The notes under the pieces are model-generated. The model was not told the DNA's origin. It saw nothing but the letters and a program-made list of their open reading frames with translations, and did no database searches. Shown one piece after another: positions 9,492 through 18,698 of a DNA stretch of 64,000 bases. The stretch is from the NCBI GenBank assembly GCA_963663665.2, contig CAXXKP010000009.1, forward strand, positions 310,001 through 374,000. The letters run 5' to 3'. Origin of the DNA: SABI01 sp963663665. GTDB taxonomy: Bacteria > Spirochaetota > Spirochaetia > Sphaerochaetales > Sphaerochaetaceae. Each line of letters opens with the position of its first letter. Position 1 is the stretch's first letter. The position numbers were made by a program, and so were the translations under genes.

Positions 9492-10227
9492 CTACAAAGA
9501 GTACACCGTTCGAGGGTATACTGATTGGAATCCTTCAGCATATTTAGAATCTATTCCTCCAGCTTGGCCTCCAGAATTTCTCCTGAAATGGTTTGCCCTG
9601 TTTTGGGCCAAATTAGTATAGTATGACCATAGATGCTCCTGTCCTTGTATGCACTCAATTGCAGCCCTCTTCTGTTCCCAAACCTCTGAGATATCGAGAA
9701 ATACATCTGGTTTCCACTGCATTTGTTCACTCTGGTGAGGTTCAAATAGATATACCTGAGGTGCTCCAAGAACTTTCTCTCCTGGATTATGCCCCCAAGC
9801 TTGAGCAATCATTCTACACTCAAGAAGAACCTCAGTAGTGTAAGAATGGTCAGTGTTGTAGGGGTCATAGAATGAGTGACTCATCATAAAATCAGGTTGT
9901 ACTCTTCTAATTACATCTACGAGGCGGTATTTTGCTTCCCGATCCATCTCAAGAGGGTAGTCTCCTAGATCAAAAAATTGAATATCGTGAACATTCAGTG
10001 CTGTTGCGGCAGATTCAGCTTCTTTTCTTCGCTCACTTTTCACCTTTTCTAAAGTCATATCACCTTTTTTCCAATACTTGGCACTTTCTCCTCGCTCTCC
10101 GTAACTGAGACAGACAATAGTGACATCATATCCTGCCTTTTGGTGCAAAGCAATTGCTCCTCCAGCTCTCCATACAAAATCCGCTGCATGAGCGCTCATA
10201 ACGAGCGCACTTTTATTGTTACTCATA
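9492..10227 (-). CDS. galB: 4-oxalomesaconate hydratase, GalB-like (PIG-L/LmbE fold)
   Basis: About 245 residues from the ATG at 10227 (AGAGGA upstream); an open extension to 10271 has no support. The PIG-L metal site appears as MSAHAADFVWRAGG in place of the usual AHPDD, which is the GalB-type variant. VCLSYGERGESAKYW, LDVIRRVQPDF-like and HSFYDPYNTDHSYTTEV segments follow. GalB of Pseudomonas is the PIG-L-family hydratase that converts 4-oxalomesaconate to 4-carboxy-4-hydroxy-2-oxoadipate. Its position between LigI and GalD/GalC genes supports that role. A sugar deacetylase, the other common PIG-L activity, is less likely. Confidence 0.85.
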
Positions 10228-10252
10228 TCATTCCTCTTTATTATGTTATACT

Positions 10253-11122
10253 TCAATCCCAATACAGGCACGTGGGATTATCAACCAACAGCAATTTCTG
10301 TTGTTTGATATCGGGACAGATTCTTGCTATTCTATCTACAAGTATTCCATCATCGGGCGCCTCTTTTTTCATGTTAGGATGTGGCCAGTCTGTTCCCCAG
10401 AGAACTCTGTTGGGAATCATTCTTATTAATTCTGAGGCTACTTCATCCATATCAAGATATGGTGGTCCTTGGAGGCTAAATCGTTCAGGACAACTTACTT
10501 TTATCCAAAACCGGTCATCTTGCAGCAATGTTGCTAGTTCCTCAAACTCTTTACTTGAAACTCCTTTGTCAGAGGGGATACAACCCATATGGTCTATCAC
10601 CACAGGGACAGGAACCTGCTCTAGAAAACCCCTAATCTCTAGAAGGTCTGCTGGTTCGAAATAGACTACCAGATGCCAAGGAAGTTCTTTAATCATGTTA
10701 AGAATCTTTACTCTTGCTTCAATCGGCTGTCTTGCCTTCAGACGCTTCACAAAGTTAAACCTAACCCCTCTAACCCCTATTTCATTCATTTCATGGAGCG
10801 TACTTTCACTGATACCTGCGTCAACAATAGCAATTCCTCGATAGGACTCACCTGCGGTTTGTAATGCGTCAATCATGGCTCTGTTATCAGTTCCATGGCA
10901 ACTTGCCTGAACAATAACAGCACGATCGACACCAAGATGCTTGTGCCTTTGGAAAAGAGTCTCCTTTGAAGCATCAACAGGTACATAACTGCTAGTCGAT
11001 GAATAAGGGAATTTATCTCCAGGCCCAAAGACATGGCAATGGGAATCACAGGCACCGTGTAAAAGGGTAAATTCTGGTTTGCTGGGATTCGGATGAAAAG
11101 GTATATATCCTGATGTTACCAT
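10253..11122 (-). CDS. ligI: 2-pyrone-4,6-dicarboxylate lactonase, LigI-like (amidohydrolase superfamily)
   Basis: 289 residues. Strongly LigI-like throughout: GACDSHCHVFGPGDKFPYS (HxH at the first strand), VDRAVIVQASCHGTDNRAM, GVRGVRFNFVKRL, VVIDHMGCI, WIKVSCPERFS and RVLWGTDWPHPN containing the catalytic Asp, ending in KLLVDNPTCLYWD. LigI hydrolyses 2-pyrone-4,6-dicarboxylate to 4-oxalomesaconate and needs no oxygen. AAGGAGG precedes the ATG. It lies 83 bases after the TAXI permease end coordinate and 25 bases before galB, on the same strand. Confidence 0.92.
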   Translation of the reverse strand: MVTSGYIPFHPNPSKPEFTLLHGACDSHCHVFGPGDKFPYSSTSSYVPVDASKETLFQRHKHLGVDRAVIVQASCHGTDNRAMIDALQTAGESYRGIAIVDAGISESTLHEMNEIGVRGVRFNFVKRLKARQPIEARVKILNMIKELPWHLVVYFEPADLLEIRGFLEQVPVPVVIDHMGCIPSDKGVSSKEFEELATLLQDDRFWIKVSCPERFSLQGPPYLDMDEVASELIRMIPNRVLWGTDWPHPNMKKEAPDDGILVDRIARICPDIKQQKLLLVDNPTCLYWD

Positions 11123-11205
11123 ATTAGCCTCCTTATTTTGTGTAATCTATAAGATTTTCATTAAGTTTGATGATATTCTTACCTTACATTCTGGTGGATG
11201 GTATG

Positions 11206-13074
11206 TTACACACCCGTTTGTTTTACTATTACTTTCTTCCTTTTCATTCCAAAGAAAATTAATCCTATAAGAATTCCATACCCAATTATATCAGTAAGCA
11301 CGCTGTGACCAATGAGCAACACAGCACCAACAATGATTACTATACGAGCCCATAAGGGGAGTTTCCCCCTGAAATAATTCATAGTAGCAACTGATATCAT
11401 CCATACACCGACAGCAGAAGTCAGAGCAGAATAAATAATCTGTAACAACGAACCATTCATGAGAAGTGCTGGATTCATGACGAAGAAGAACGGAACTATA
11501 AAAGCAGGTATTGCCATTTTAAATGCTGTCCATCCAGTTTTATCAAAATCACTTTTTGCTATTGATGCCGCTGCATAGGATGCAAGTGCAACCGGCGGAG
11601 TTATTGCAGCCAAGACTCCAAAATAAAAGAAAAAGAAGTGGGCACCAACAACATTCACACCAAGTGAAACAAGCGCTGGGCCAACGAGCGCAGCAAGGAG
11701 AACATAGACAACAGTGGTAGGCATTCCCATTCCCATGATAATCGAAGCGATCATCACCAAAATCAGTAGGACATACACATGTCCTTGTGAAACCTCAACC
11801 ATGAAACTCGCAAGCTGAGCACCTAAACCTGTTAACTGGATTACTCCAACTACAATGCCGGCTCCAGCTGTTACAGCACAGAGTTTTGCGACAGACTGAG
11901 AACCTTCATAGAGAGCCTCGAAAAGGGGACGAATTCCAACTTTCCTCCCTATAACAAGAAGCGCTGCTGCAATAATTCCAGTAAAGGCTGCAAGTGTGGG
12001 AGAAAATCCTGCAATAAGCATCCCATATACCAACAGGATTAAAACAAGAAACACCCAACCCTGTTTTATCACTTTCCAGAAGGAGGGTATTTTGTCCTTA
12101 GGTAACCCCATGATACCCCTAGATCTCGCATAAATATCAATTGCCGCTCCCGCACTGAAGAAATATAGAAATGCGGGAATAACAGCAGCTTTGACAACCT
12201 GGATATATGCAATACCAAGGTAATCAGCCATGAGAAATGCTGCAGCCCCCATTATTGGTGGCATAATCTGCCCTCCAGTAGAGGCTACTGCCTCCACTGA
12301 AGCGGCAAAGTGAGGTTCATATCCGGAACCTTTCATTGCCGGAATAGTAACACTTCCCGTTGTAGCCACATTGGCAGCAGCACTTCCTGAAATACTACCG
12401 ACCAATCCGCTTGCAACAACTGCTACCTTGCCCAATCCTCCAGTATATCTACCTGCAAAAGATGTAGAAAATCTAACCAAGAAATCAGCAGCTCCGCTCA
12501 CTTGTAACAAAGCTCCAAACACGATGAATAGAATAACGTACCGCACCATAATCTGGAGAGGGATCCCATATATTCCAGAATAGCTCATGGCAAGCTGTAG
12601 GGAAATTCGATTCATCGAATATCCCCTATGAAACAGTGCTCCAGGCATCAGTCTTCCAAAAAGAGCATACGCAAGTGCAACTAGGGCCACAATAGTTAGT
12701 GGCCAGCCCACAGCTCTTCTTACAGCATCAAAGACCAACACAACAGCAACAATTGCAACCACTGTGTCCATGGGCGTAAAAGCCCCCTGCCTATATATGA
12801 TGCTATAATAGTTTAGAGTGATATACAGACCTACCCCTATTGCAGCTAAGACAAATAATGAATCTACAATTAATAGAGCGATTGAACCTATCTTTCCTAT
12901 CTCTTTTTTTGTCTTGATGAATGGTGTATGATAATATAAACCAATCATTACAAGCATCAACGTAATCGGTAGTTGCTGTTCAATCGGCAAGAGATATAAG
13001 GGTTGCACTAATGTTATAAAGAATAGTGTTAACACCCAAGATACCTTTGCGACTGTTTCACGAAAACTTGTCAT
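11206..13074 (-). CDS. TAXI-type TRAP transporter fused permease (4TM + 12TM)
   Basis: About 622 residues in which the small and large TRAP permeases are joined. The N-terminus has about five hydrophobic segments, followed by a DctM-like part with YVILFIVFGALLQVSGAADF, VASGLVGSISGSAAANVATT, GGQIMPPIMGAAAFLMA and MGMPTTVVYVLLAALVGPAL. An ATG at 13080 exists, but the ATG at 13074, formed as TAATG with the preceding stop and with AGGGGA 6 bases upstream, is the better start. The paired TAXI binding protein lies directly upstream, and the LigI/GalBCD enzymes follow. Import of 2-pyrone-4,6-dicarboxylate or a related polycarboxylate is inferred from that context. Confidence 0.92.
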   Translation of the reverse strand: MTSFRETVAKVSWVLTLFFITLVQPLYLLPIEQQLPITLMLVMIGLYYHTPFIKTKKEIGKIGSIALLIVDSLFVLAAIGVGLYITLNYYSIIYRQGAFTPMDTVVAIVAVVLVFDAVRRAVGWPLTIVALVALAYALFGRLMPGALFHRGYSMNRISLQLAMSYSGIYGIPLQIMVRYVILFIVFGALLQVSGAADFLVRFSTSFAGRYTGGLGKVAVVASGLVGSISGSAAANVATTGSVTIPAMKGSGYEPHFAASVEAVASTGGQIMPPIMGAAAFLMADYLGIAYIQVVKAAVIPAFLYFFSAGAAIDIYARSRGIMGLPKDKIPSFWKVIKQGWVFLVLILLVYGMLIAGFSPTLAAFTGIIAAALLVIGRKVGIRPLFEALYEGSQSVAKLCAVTAGAGIVVGVIQLTGLGAQLASFMVEVSQGHVYVLLILVMIASIIMGMGMPTTVVYVLLAALVGPALVSLGVNVVGAHFFFFYFGVLAAITPPVALASYAAASIAKSDFDKTGWTAFKMAIPAFIVPFFFVMNPALLMNGSLLQIIYSALTSAVGVWMISVATMNYFRGKLPLWARIVIIVGAVLLIGHSVLTDIIGYGILIGLIFFGMKRKKVIVKQTGV

Positions 13075-14045
13075 TACCATTCCCCTACTTCTTTTGTATA
13101 GCGAATTACGCCAGGATGAATTGAGAGGCCAATTTCTTTTGCAGCTTCTTGAGAGAACAAACGAGTTCCAGAAGAAGATGGGTGGGCAGCGACAAGAGTC
13201 GGAATATTTTCAAAGACCTGTTTCACCATGTCATAGACAATTTCTTCAGAGAGAGAAGGACTAATATACACTACAGAACGAATAATAATTGAATCACCAT
13301 CCATTGCCATATCATATGTAGCTGCAGGAATCTTATCTGTTGCATAAGGATAACTACTCAAGTCACGGATCTTTTTCGTATTAAAGGTTAATACCTGTAC
13401 GTTAGCTCTTACAGCAAGTGAAGTAACAGCTGGGAATGGTTGTCCGCCAACCATGAGCGCTGCATCAATAAATCCATCATTCATCGCATCAGCAGATTCT
13501 TGCCAACCCATGAATACTGGTTCGTAATCACCCTTTTCTAATCCTTCAGAAGCAAGAATTAGTTCACCGAAAACATTCGCGGAGGATCCTGGGGCCCCGA
13601 GTGAGACTTTCTTACCTTTGAGCTGAGATACATTTGTAATTCCAGAGTCACCCATAGCAACAATAATCGCATTGCTGTTATTGAGAATCCAGCCTCCTTG
13701 TGCACTTATCGCTTTAGTAAAAGGTGCTTGACCGAGGATAGCAGAATAGGCGACATTCTCATTTGACATTCCCATCTCTAACTCACCACTGCCAATCATG
13801 TTGAGATTAGCAACACTACCGCCTGTTTCCTGAGAACTAAACCGAGTTCCTTCCAATGTTTTATTCCAAATATCAGCCAAGGCAACACCGATTGGATAAT
13901 AGGCTCCTGCTGCAGATGCAGTTCCAATTGAAATAAATGCAGGACGTGCCTGTTCAACTGATTCAGTCTCTCCTTGTGCGAAGGTAAAAGAGAGAGAGAC
14001 GATCGAAACCAATACTACTAGCAAAACTTTTTTCTTTAGATTCAT
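13074..14045 (-). CDS. TAXI family TRAP transporter solute-binding protein
   Basis: 323 residues with a signal peptide (KKKVLLVVLVSIVSLSFTFA, cleaved before QGETES). TAXI hallmarks are ISIGTASAAGAYYPIGVALA, the ETGGSVANLNMIGSGELEMG segment, LKGKKVSLGAPGSSANVF and the C-terminal SLSEEIVYDMVK. It is the periplasmic receptor for the fused permease. AAGGAG precedes the ATG. It is the first gene of the seven-gene operon and therefore nearest to the predicted operators. Confidence 0.93.
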   Translation of the reverse strand: MNLKKKVLLVVLVSIVSLSFTFAQGETESVEQARPAFISIGTASAAGAYYPIGVALADIWNKTLEGTRFSSQETGGSVANLNMIGSGELEMGMSNENVAYSAILGQAPFTKAISAQGGWILNNSNAIIVAMGDSGITNVSQLKGKKVSLGAPGSSANVFGELILASEGLEKGDYEPVFMGWQESADAMNDGFIDAALMVGGQPFPAVTSLAVRANVQVLTFNTKKIRDLSSYPYATDKIPAATYDMAMDGDSIIIRSVVYISPSLSEEIVYDMVKQVFENIPTLVAAHPSSSGTRLFSQEAAKEIGLSIHPGVIRYTKEVGEW

Positions 14046-14105
14046 AGTATACTCCTTTTGTTGTTTGCCTCATGGTAAAATGGATTTATCCATATGTCAA
14101 CATAA

Positions 14106-14129
14106 TTGTTGAACAATCTTGTTCTACTA
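14106..14129 (-). promoter_or_regulatory. Two tandem FCD/GntR-type operators before the TAXI-lig operon
   Basis: TTGTTGAACAA (14106-14116) and TTGTTCTACTA (14119-14129) both fit the FCD-GntR operator pattern TNGTNNNACNA, with starts 13 bases apart. The second overlaps a possible minus-strand -10 (TATAGT as read on minus, 14126-14131). The operon's own FCD regulator is the likely ligand-responsive repressor. The match is seen directly; the pairing of regulator and site is inference. Confidence 0.5.
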
Positions 14130-14315
14130 TAATGATAATAAAAGGATATATCTGACAAAAAAAAAGAAAAGAAGAACGGTATAGGGACTACTTGTATAAT
14201 GAGTTTAATACATCGTCTTTATACTAGATAAATGCAAGAGAACACTGCATAATTTTAGAAGAAGTCACAATTGATGCCTAAATCTTCTACAAAGCAATAT
14301 TTTACTGTGAGCGTG

Positions 14316-14693
14316 TTATGCAGATTTCTTTATTTCCTTTCGTGCCTTACTATATTCAATTAACCTAGCAATGAGGCTAATAATACCCATTATCCAGCCG
14401 ATGGGATAAGGCAGGATGAATAGGCTCCACCATAAAGATCGCCCAGAGTTACCACCGATTCCGCCTAATACACTTAATACCCACATTACACCAACGCCAA
14501 CTGTTATCAGGATAAAGACCCACAGCCAGTAAAGAACGCGTCGTTTCGTTTTACTAATATATGTTCCAATAAGAACTAACCCACTACCTATGAGAATGAT
14601 TGCGGAACCCTCTAAAGGATCTATAGCTCCAATTACCATAGCTATACTACCAATAATGACAAAAATACGTGACCAGATAGTTCGTGCGTTCAT
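14316..14693 (-). CDS. Small integral membrane protein of unknown function
   Basis: 125 residues with about four hydrophobic segments: IWSRIFVIIGSIAMVIGAI, AIILIGSGLVLIGTYI, VLYWLWVFILITVGVGV and a C-terminal pair around LWWSLFILPYPIGWIMGIIS. The C-terminal tail is lysine-rich and probably cytoplasmic. AAGGA stands 9 bases before the ATG. I do not recognise the family. It is separated from the TAXI operon by 270 bases and is probably expressed on its own. Confidence 0.6.
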   Translation of the reverse strand: MNARTIWSRIFVIIGSIAMVIGAIDPLEGSAIILIGSGLVLIGTYISKTKRRVLYWLWVFILITVGVGVMWVLSVLGGIGGNSGRSLWWSLFILPYPIGWIMGIISLIARLIEYSKARKEIKKSA

Positions 14694-14986
14694 AATATAT
14701 TCCTTTCATCCTTTACAACCCTAATTCTCAATTACTCAGTTGTATTGCTGTCTCTTAGGAACACGAATCAAGGTATTTGTGAGAGTATTATATCAATACT
14801 TCCCTATTAATCTCTTATGGTACTATGTAGGGTGTTTTTGTCACTCACATATAGATAAGGATATCTCTCTACATAGTTCGTTTTTGTGTATTTCAAGATA
14901 TAGTATTACCTATCTCTTTTTCTCTGTGTTATGTATTCTATAACAAGGTTCTTAGCCACGTCAACGAATGCTTATACATAATCATA

Positions 14987-15193
14987 ATGAATCTCCCTTT
15001 TGCCAAGGAAAATTCTCACAGTTGAATCGCTGATTTTAGTGCAAGTTGTGACAAATGCGTACGAATCTATCCCGATGAAGCAATTTATTCTGTGAAACCA
15101 ATCATCTCAGATGGAGGACCAAAATATATTAACCACGTCAAATGTGCTGTTCCCTTCTCTCACACGATGGGTTGCTCTGTATACATAAAATAA
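14987..15193 (+). pseudogene. Remnant of a double-cluster 4Fe-4S protein
   Basis: A plus-strand frame reads NLPFAKENSHS, a TGA stop at 15023-15025, then IADFSASCDKCVRIYPDEAI and a later KCAVPFSHTMGCSVYIK ending in TAA at 15191-15193. The CDKC...P spacing and the KCxxPFSxxMGCSxCIK ending (with Cys replaced by Tyr) resemble the C-terminal ferredoxin part of epoxyqueuosine-reductase-like and related 4Fe-4S proteins. Only this end is left. A terminator on the same strand follows. Confidence 0.6.
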
Positions 15194-15232
15194 TGTGTCT
15201 TTTTTAAAGGGAACTTTGAGAAGATAAAGAGC

Positions 15233-15274
15233 GCATTCTTCAATGATGCTTTACACCAGAAGAATGCTTTTTTT
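15233..15274 (+). terminator. Rho-independent terminator after the Fe-S remnant
   Basis: GCATTCTTC (15233-15241) pairs perfectly with GAAGAATGC (15259-15267), followed by seven T on the plus strand. Its place after the plus-strand Fe-S remnant suggests that a once-functional gene ended here. Confidence 0.75.
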
Positions 15275-15668
15275 ACTTTCCAGTAGGATTATCTGAATTG
15301 ACAGGTTTAAATTCTACAAGAACAAGTGATCCATTCCACATTTTTTTCTCAAGAAAGATCACATCAGCTACAATTGTCTCCCCTATGGAATTTCGGAGTA
15401 TGTTTGCCATTTCACCTATGACTTCGTAGGATTTCCTGCTTTTAGAATTCCAGTTCTCTGTGAGCATAATAGTGCCTACTGCATTGACTTCAACCTTGGC
15501 TGTTATCTGTACTAAAGATACAGGTTGGGTCTCTTCCAAAGAGAGAGATCCTTCTGATGGCAATAGAGGTGTTTCCTGTGTTCCTACAGTAGCGACTGGA
15601 GTTATGCATGAAACACATACTCTAAAAAAGATACCTATGAGAATGAATAAAACAATTTTTTTGTACAC
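15273..15668 (-). CDS. Small predicted lipoprotein, unknown function
   Basis: 131 residues from a GTG at 15668 with AGGAG 6 bases upstream. The N-terminus is KKIVLFILIGIFFRVCVSC, a plausible lipoprotein signal with Cys at the lipobox. The remainder is soluble, with a Thr/Pro/Ser-rich linker and a domain containing TAKVEVNAVGTIMLTENW. I do not recognise it. It lies 16 bases after the stop of the clostripain-like lipoprotein gene on the same strand and may be co-transcribed with it. Confidence 0.6.
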   Translation of the reverse strand: MYKKIVLFILIGIFFRVCVSCITPVATVGTQETPLLPSEGSLSLEETQPVSLVQITAKVEVNAVGTIMLTENWNSKSRKSYEVIGEMANILRNSIGETIVADVIFLEKKMWNGSLVLVEFKPVNSDNPTGK

Positions 15669-15684
15669 ATGATACTCCTACTAT

Positions 15685-17820
15685 TTATTCTTTTGGGCTC
15701 GGATTATATACATCTATAGGTGTAATTGAATCATTGAACCAGTATTGAAGGAGTTCAAACCACGATTCGACAATCCCATCACCATCACTAGTACAAAAAT
15801 CGAGAGCTCCATAGTTCACATTTGGTATGGATGTTGCCCAGTCAATATACTCATCATGAGATACTCCATTATACCAGTGCTGATATCTCCAGTACGGGTA
15901 GTCCCCATAGGCTTCATCTCCATCTGGAAAAAATATTGCAAGTCCATTTTTTCCAGAATAATAACCTGTACCGTAATAAGAGTCATATGATGAGTTACCA
16001 AATGAGTATAACACGGCATCATCTACAGCGTCCATAAGAGTATCAGCTGCGGCAGCTACCGATGAATCGGTAATGTTTTCTTTTACCTGTTCAGCGAGCT
16101 CATAGAGGTCGAACCCAGCATACGCATACCATTCATCTACATCTGATTCGTCAAAGTATGCCATGAGATTTCCATATCCGACAGCTCCTCTAATGTTTTC
16201 TACTTGTGCTTGGTATGATTTTATGGAAGAAGCGAACCCATCAACGGCTGTTTTCACACTAGCAATCTTTGTGAGGTCTACTGCCGTTTGAGTCTCCCAA
16301 GAACCGAGGCTCCATGCATCTCCATATTCTTGAGCAACTACAGTGGCAAATTCCTGAGCAGTGAGACTATCAATATCATAGTAAGAATGTCCATTACTAT
16401 CAGTTCCACTCTGGCCGCTTAATCGACTAAAAATGGCATCATATTCCCATCCGTCCCCCTGCTCACTAGCAGGAGAGAAAGAGATTGCATCTGCCCCAAA
16501 GTCGTCGGTCCCTGGTCGATATTCATAGGCAACTTCCAAAAATCCCATCAGACACGCATCCATACCTAGAAAGTCTACACTGTGTGTAGAATCGAGATAA
16601 TCTTTGATCTCCCCAATATACAGGGCATCATCGCCATTCGTATCATCCCAGCAGATTGCTTTTGTGAGAATATCCTCATCTTTTATCGATCTTACACCAC
16701 CTCCATGGTTCCAGAGTATTAGAGCATAGTTCTTTGCTGGGTAATGTATCTTTGTATAATCGATGAAATCTGCAAGTTCTTGGGCAGATCCCATATTAGG
16801 TTCACTGATTGTTGCAATCTGGGTGCTTGTGGATGCGAGGGTTGTTGTATTGCTCGCTACTGTACTTTGAGGGAGAATCTTGTATATCCCATGTGTAAAG
16901 GAAGATGAATCGTACGATGAGTTCTGGTCGTACTGGACTATGATATTAAGTTTATCGGTGATGTCACTATCGCTCTGGCTAGCAAGATATAATCCATGTT
17001 CCATTTCATGAAAGTCAACGACCGCAGCAGGGTTTAAGTTATTATCCCCATCTAACCAGACCATTACTGTCCATTTGGTACCATCTGTTGTAAAGGATTC
17101 AACTGAAGATTTAACGGAAATAATGCCATCATATACAGCTTCAATCGAAACCTTGTAATCTGTTCCCCTCGCAAGTCCGCCTATAATATATCCATCATAC
17201 ATTTCAGTAGCATCGATTGCAGTTGAATTGTGTTTTGTAAAGGAGAGTCCTCCATCGGTTGATAGATAAACATTAAATGCAAGATTGGTAGGAGATTCAT
17301 CTTCAGTTACACTAAGACAAATAGAATTTTCTGTAGCACTACTTGTTGTGAAAGATGGTTTTTTGGGACCAATATATGCACCGGTTCCATCTACTGTATA
17401 GGAAGGAGATGGTTGACTTGGATATAGCACAACTTTCTTGATCTTATCGATACTGGTAATGCTTGTAGGGGGAAAACTGGCGAAGTCGCTAATTGAAACA
17501 AACGTATCACTGTAGGTACCGGACACGAACCGGAGAGACGAAATTGAATCAGTATAATTAAATGTAAAGGGGCTATATTCCCATGAAGAACCTAAATCTG
17601 ATTCCTTAATGGTGCCAACTTTTACATCGTTAATATAGACATCAACTGAACTAGACCCAATAGTTGTGAAGTAATCTTGATTGACATCAACAGCTAGGGT
17701 TGGGTATGTAAGTTCTCCATCATTTCCAGAATCTCCCCCTGATAGGAGATCACACGAAATGAATCCAGTTAATGCAATGAGGATTATTAGAACCACTGTA
17801 ATCATTTTATTTTTCATCAT
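15685..17820 (-). CDS. Clostripain-family (C11) cysteine peptidase, lipoprotein with an Fn3-like domain
   Basis: 711 residues. A lipoprotein signal ends in GFISC (Cys at about 23). Residues about 150-245 look like a fibronectin type III domain (TSSATENSICLSVTEDES to SVESFTTDG). The C11 domain begins at WTVMVWLDGDNNLNPAAV. The catalytic His lies in ALILWNHGGG and the catalytic Cys in FLGMDACLMGFLEVAYE; both are present, so activity is likely. C11 enzymes cut after basic residues. The protein is probably anchored to the envelope surface and processes extracellular or envelope proteins. AGAGG precedes the ATG. Confidence 0.9.
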   Translation of the reverse strand: MMKNKMITVVLIILIALTGFISCDLLSGGDSGNDGELTYPTLAVDVNQDYFTTIGSSSVDVYINDVKVGTIKESDLGSSWEYSPFTFNYTDSISSLRFVSGTYSDTFVSISDFASFPPTSITSIDKIKKVVLYPSQPSPSYTVDGTGAYIGPKKPSFTTSSATENSICLSVTEDESPTNLAFNVYLSTDGGLSFTKHNSTAIDATEMYDGYIIGGLARGTDYKVSIEAVYDGIISVKSSVESFTTDGTKWTVMVWLDGDNNLNPAAVVDFHEMEHGLYLASQSDSDITDKLNIIVQYDQNSSYDSSSFTHGIYKILPQSTVASNTTTLASTSTQIATISEPNMGSAQELADFIDYTKIHYPAKNYALILWNHGGGVRSIKDEDILTKAICWDDTNGDDALYIGEIKDYLDSTHSVDFLGMDACLMGFLEVAYEYRPGTDDFGADAISFSPASEQGDGWEYDAIFSRLSGQSGTDSNGHSYYDIDSLTAQEFATVVAQEYGDAWSLGSWETQTAVDLTKIASVKTAVDGFASSIKSYQAQVENIRGAVGYGNLMAYFDESDVDEWYAYAGFDLYELAEQVKENITDSSVAAAADTLMDAVDDAVLYSFGNSSYDSYYGTGYYSGKNGLAIFFPDGDEAYGDYPYWRYQHWYNGVSHDEYIDWATSIPNVNYGALDFCTSDGDGIVESWFELLQYWFNDSITPIDVYNPSPKE

Positions 17821-18240
17821 GAGTTTGCCTCTTTTAATCCTATATACCGTAAATAGGAGTATGTGTTAGAGATTATCATACGCCTCTACTGTAGTAAAGC
17901 TTGTGTCACTTGGAAGAAAATTCCCCGTTCACAATATTATGAAAGATTCTATATAAATAAAGTATTCTTCCCAGGCACCCACTATTGAGGACTAATTCAC
18001 ACATTTCAACATAAAAGCTTTATGGCGTAGATAACCATGAAGAAATCCAGCAAAAATTTCTGCTTCAATATCTACTAACTAAATAAAAACACCACTTCAC
18101 AATTTTTAAGTCTTTTCTCCCGTATTCCTATCGTAGGTCTACTGCTTTGAGTCATCTTAGTCCCTATTTCCGATCTATTCTATCTACATATAACACACTC
18201 AAATCAACAAAAGGTATTCTTGTAATGAATGCAACCTGAT
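17821..18240. other. Intergenic region between the C11 lipoprotein and the hipA remnant
   Basis: AT-rich, with no gene recognised on either strand. It should hold the promoter of the clostripain-like gene (minus). Confidence 0.4.
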
Positions 18241-18540
18241 CTTCTTTCACCCCATAGCTTGGATAGATTGGCTTCGAACCCCATCTTGACCAGAGATCCC
18301 TGAGGAGGATTTCTCCCCACACCCCTCACCATTTTGCCCTGTTTGTCGCCAGAACCAGACGAAAAGGTGAGGAGAGAATTTCCAATCCCCTGCTCTATCC
18401 ATTAAAAAGCTAAAGTTCCATGCATAGTCATCACGATTATGGGCTAAGACATTAAACACTTTAAGACGTTATATTTTCTCAACCTCTCGAATATCACGAG
18501 AAAAAGAGAATGTGAAGGGAAGCAAGTCCTTGTTGTGTGA
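18241..18540 (-). pseudogene. Decayed hipA C-terminal fragment (Ser/Thr kinase toxin)
   Basis: The minus strand reads DLLPFTFSFSRDIREVEKI, a TAA at 18469-18471, then RLKVFNVLAHNRDDYAWNF and SFLMDRAGDWKFSPH. After a frameshift it reads LTFSSGSGDKQGKMVRGVG, then RNPPQGSLVKMGFEANLS. This corresponds to the conserved HipA_C segment RLMVFNVLAHNRDDHAKNFSF...SPAYDLTFS. The catalytic/Mg-binding NRDDH...N region is damaged (H to Y, K to W). The N-terminal domains and hipB are absent. Confidence 0.8.
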
Positions 18541-18698
18541 GGTCAAACTGCAACCGGCGCTCACGTAGGTTTCCTACTGTGTGTTATTGCGCTTCAAATG
18601 GATGTATAAGTGATATCAGAGTATTACTATTTGTCAATTTTTATGATTTATAACCATTATATTAGTATTTACATAAATAAGCGATCTTAGAAAGATAA

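Noticed and set aside
9476..9495. Direct repeat of TATAC around the GntR/galB junction as an operator or repeat element
   Set aside because: It is short, overlaps the galB stop and does not fit the FCD operator pattern, whereas the sites at 14106-14129 do.
11523..11720. Plus-strand frame with Gln-rich translation inside the TAXI permease
   Set aside because: It is antisense to conserved membrane segments; the Gln/Leu richness comes from the complementary strand.
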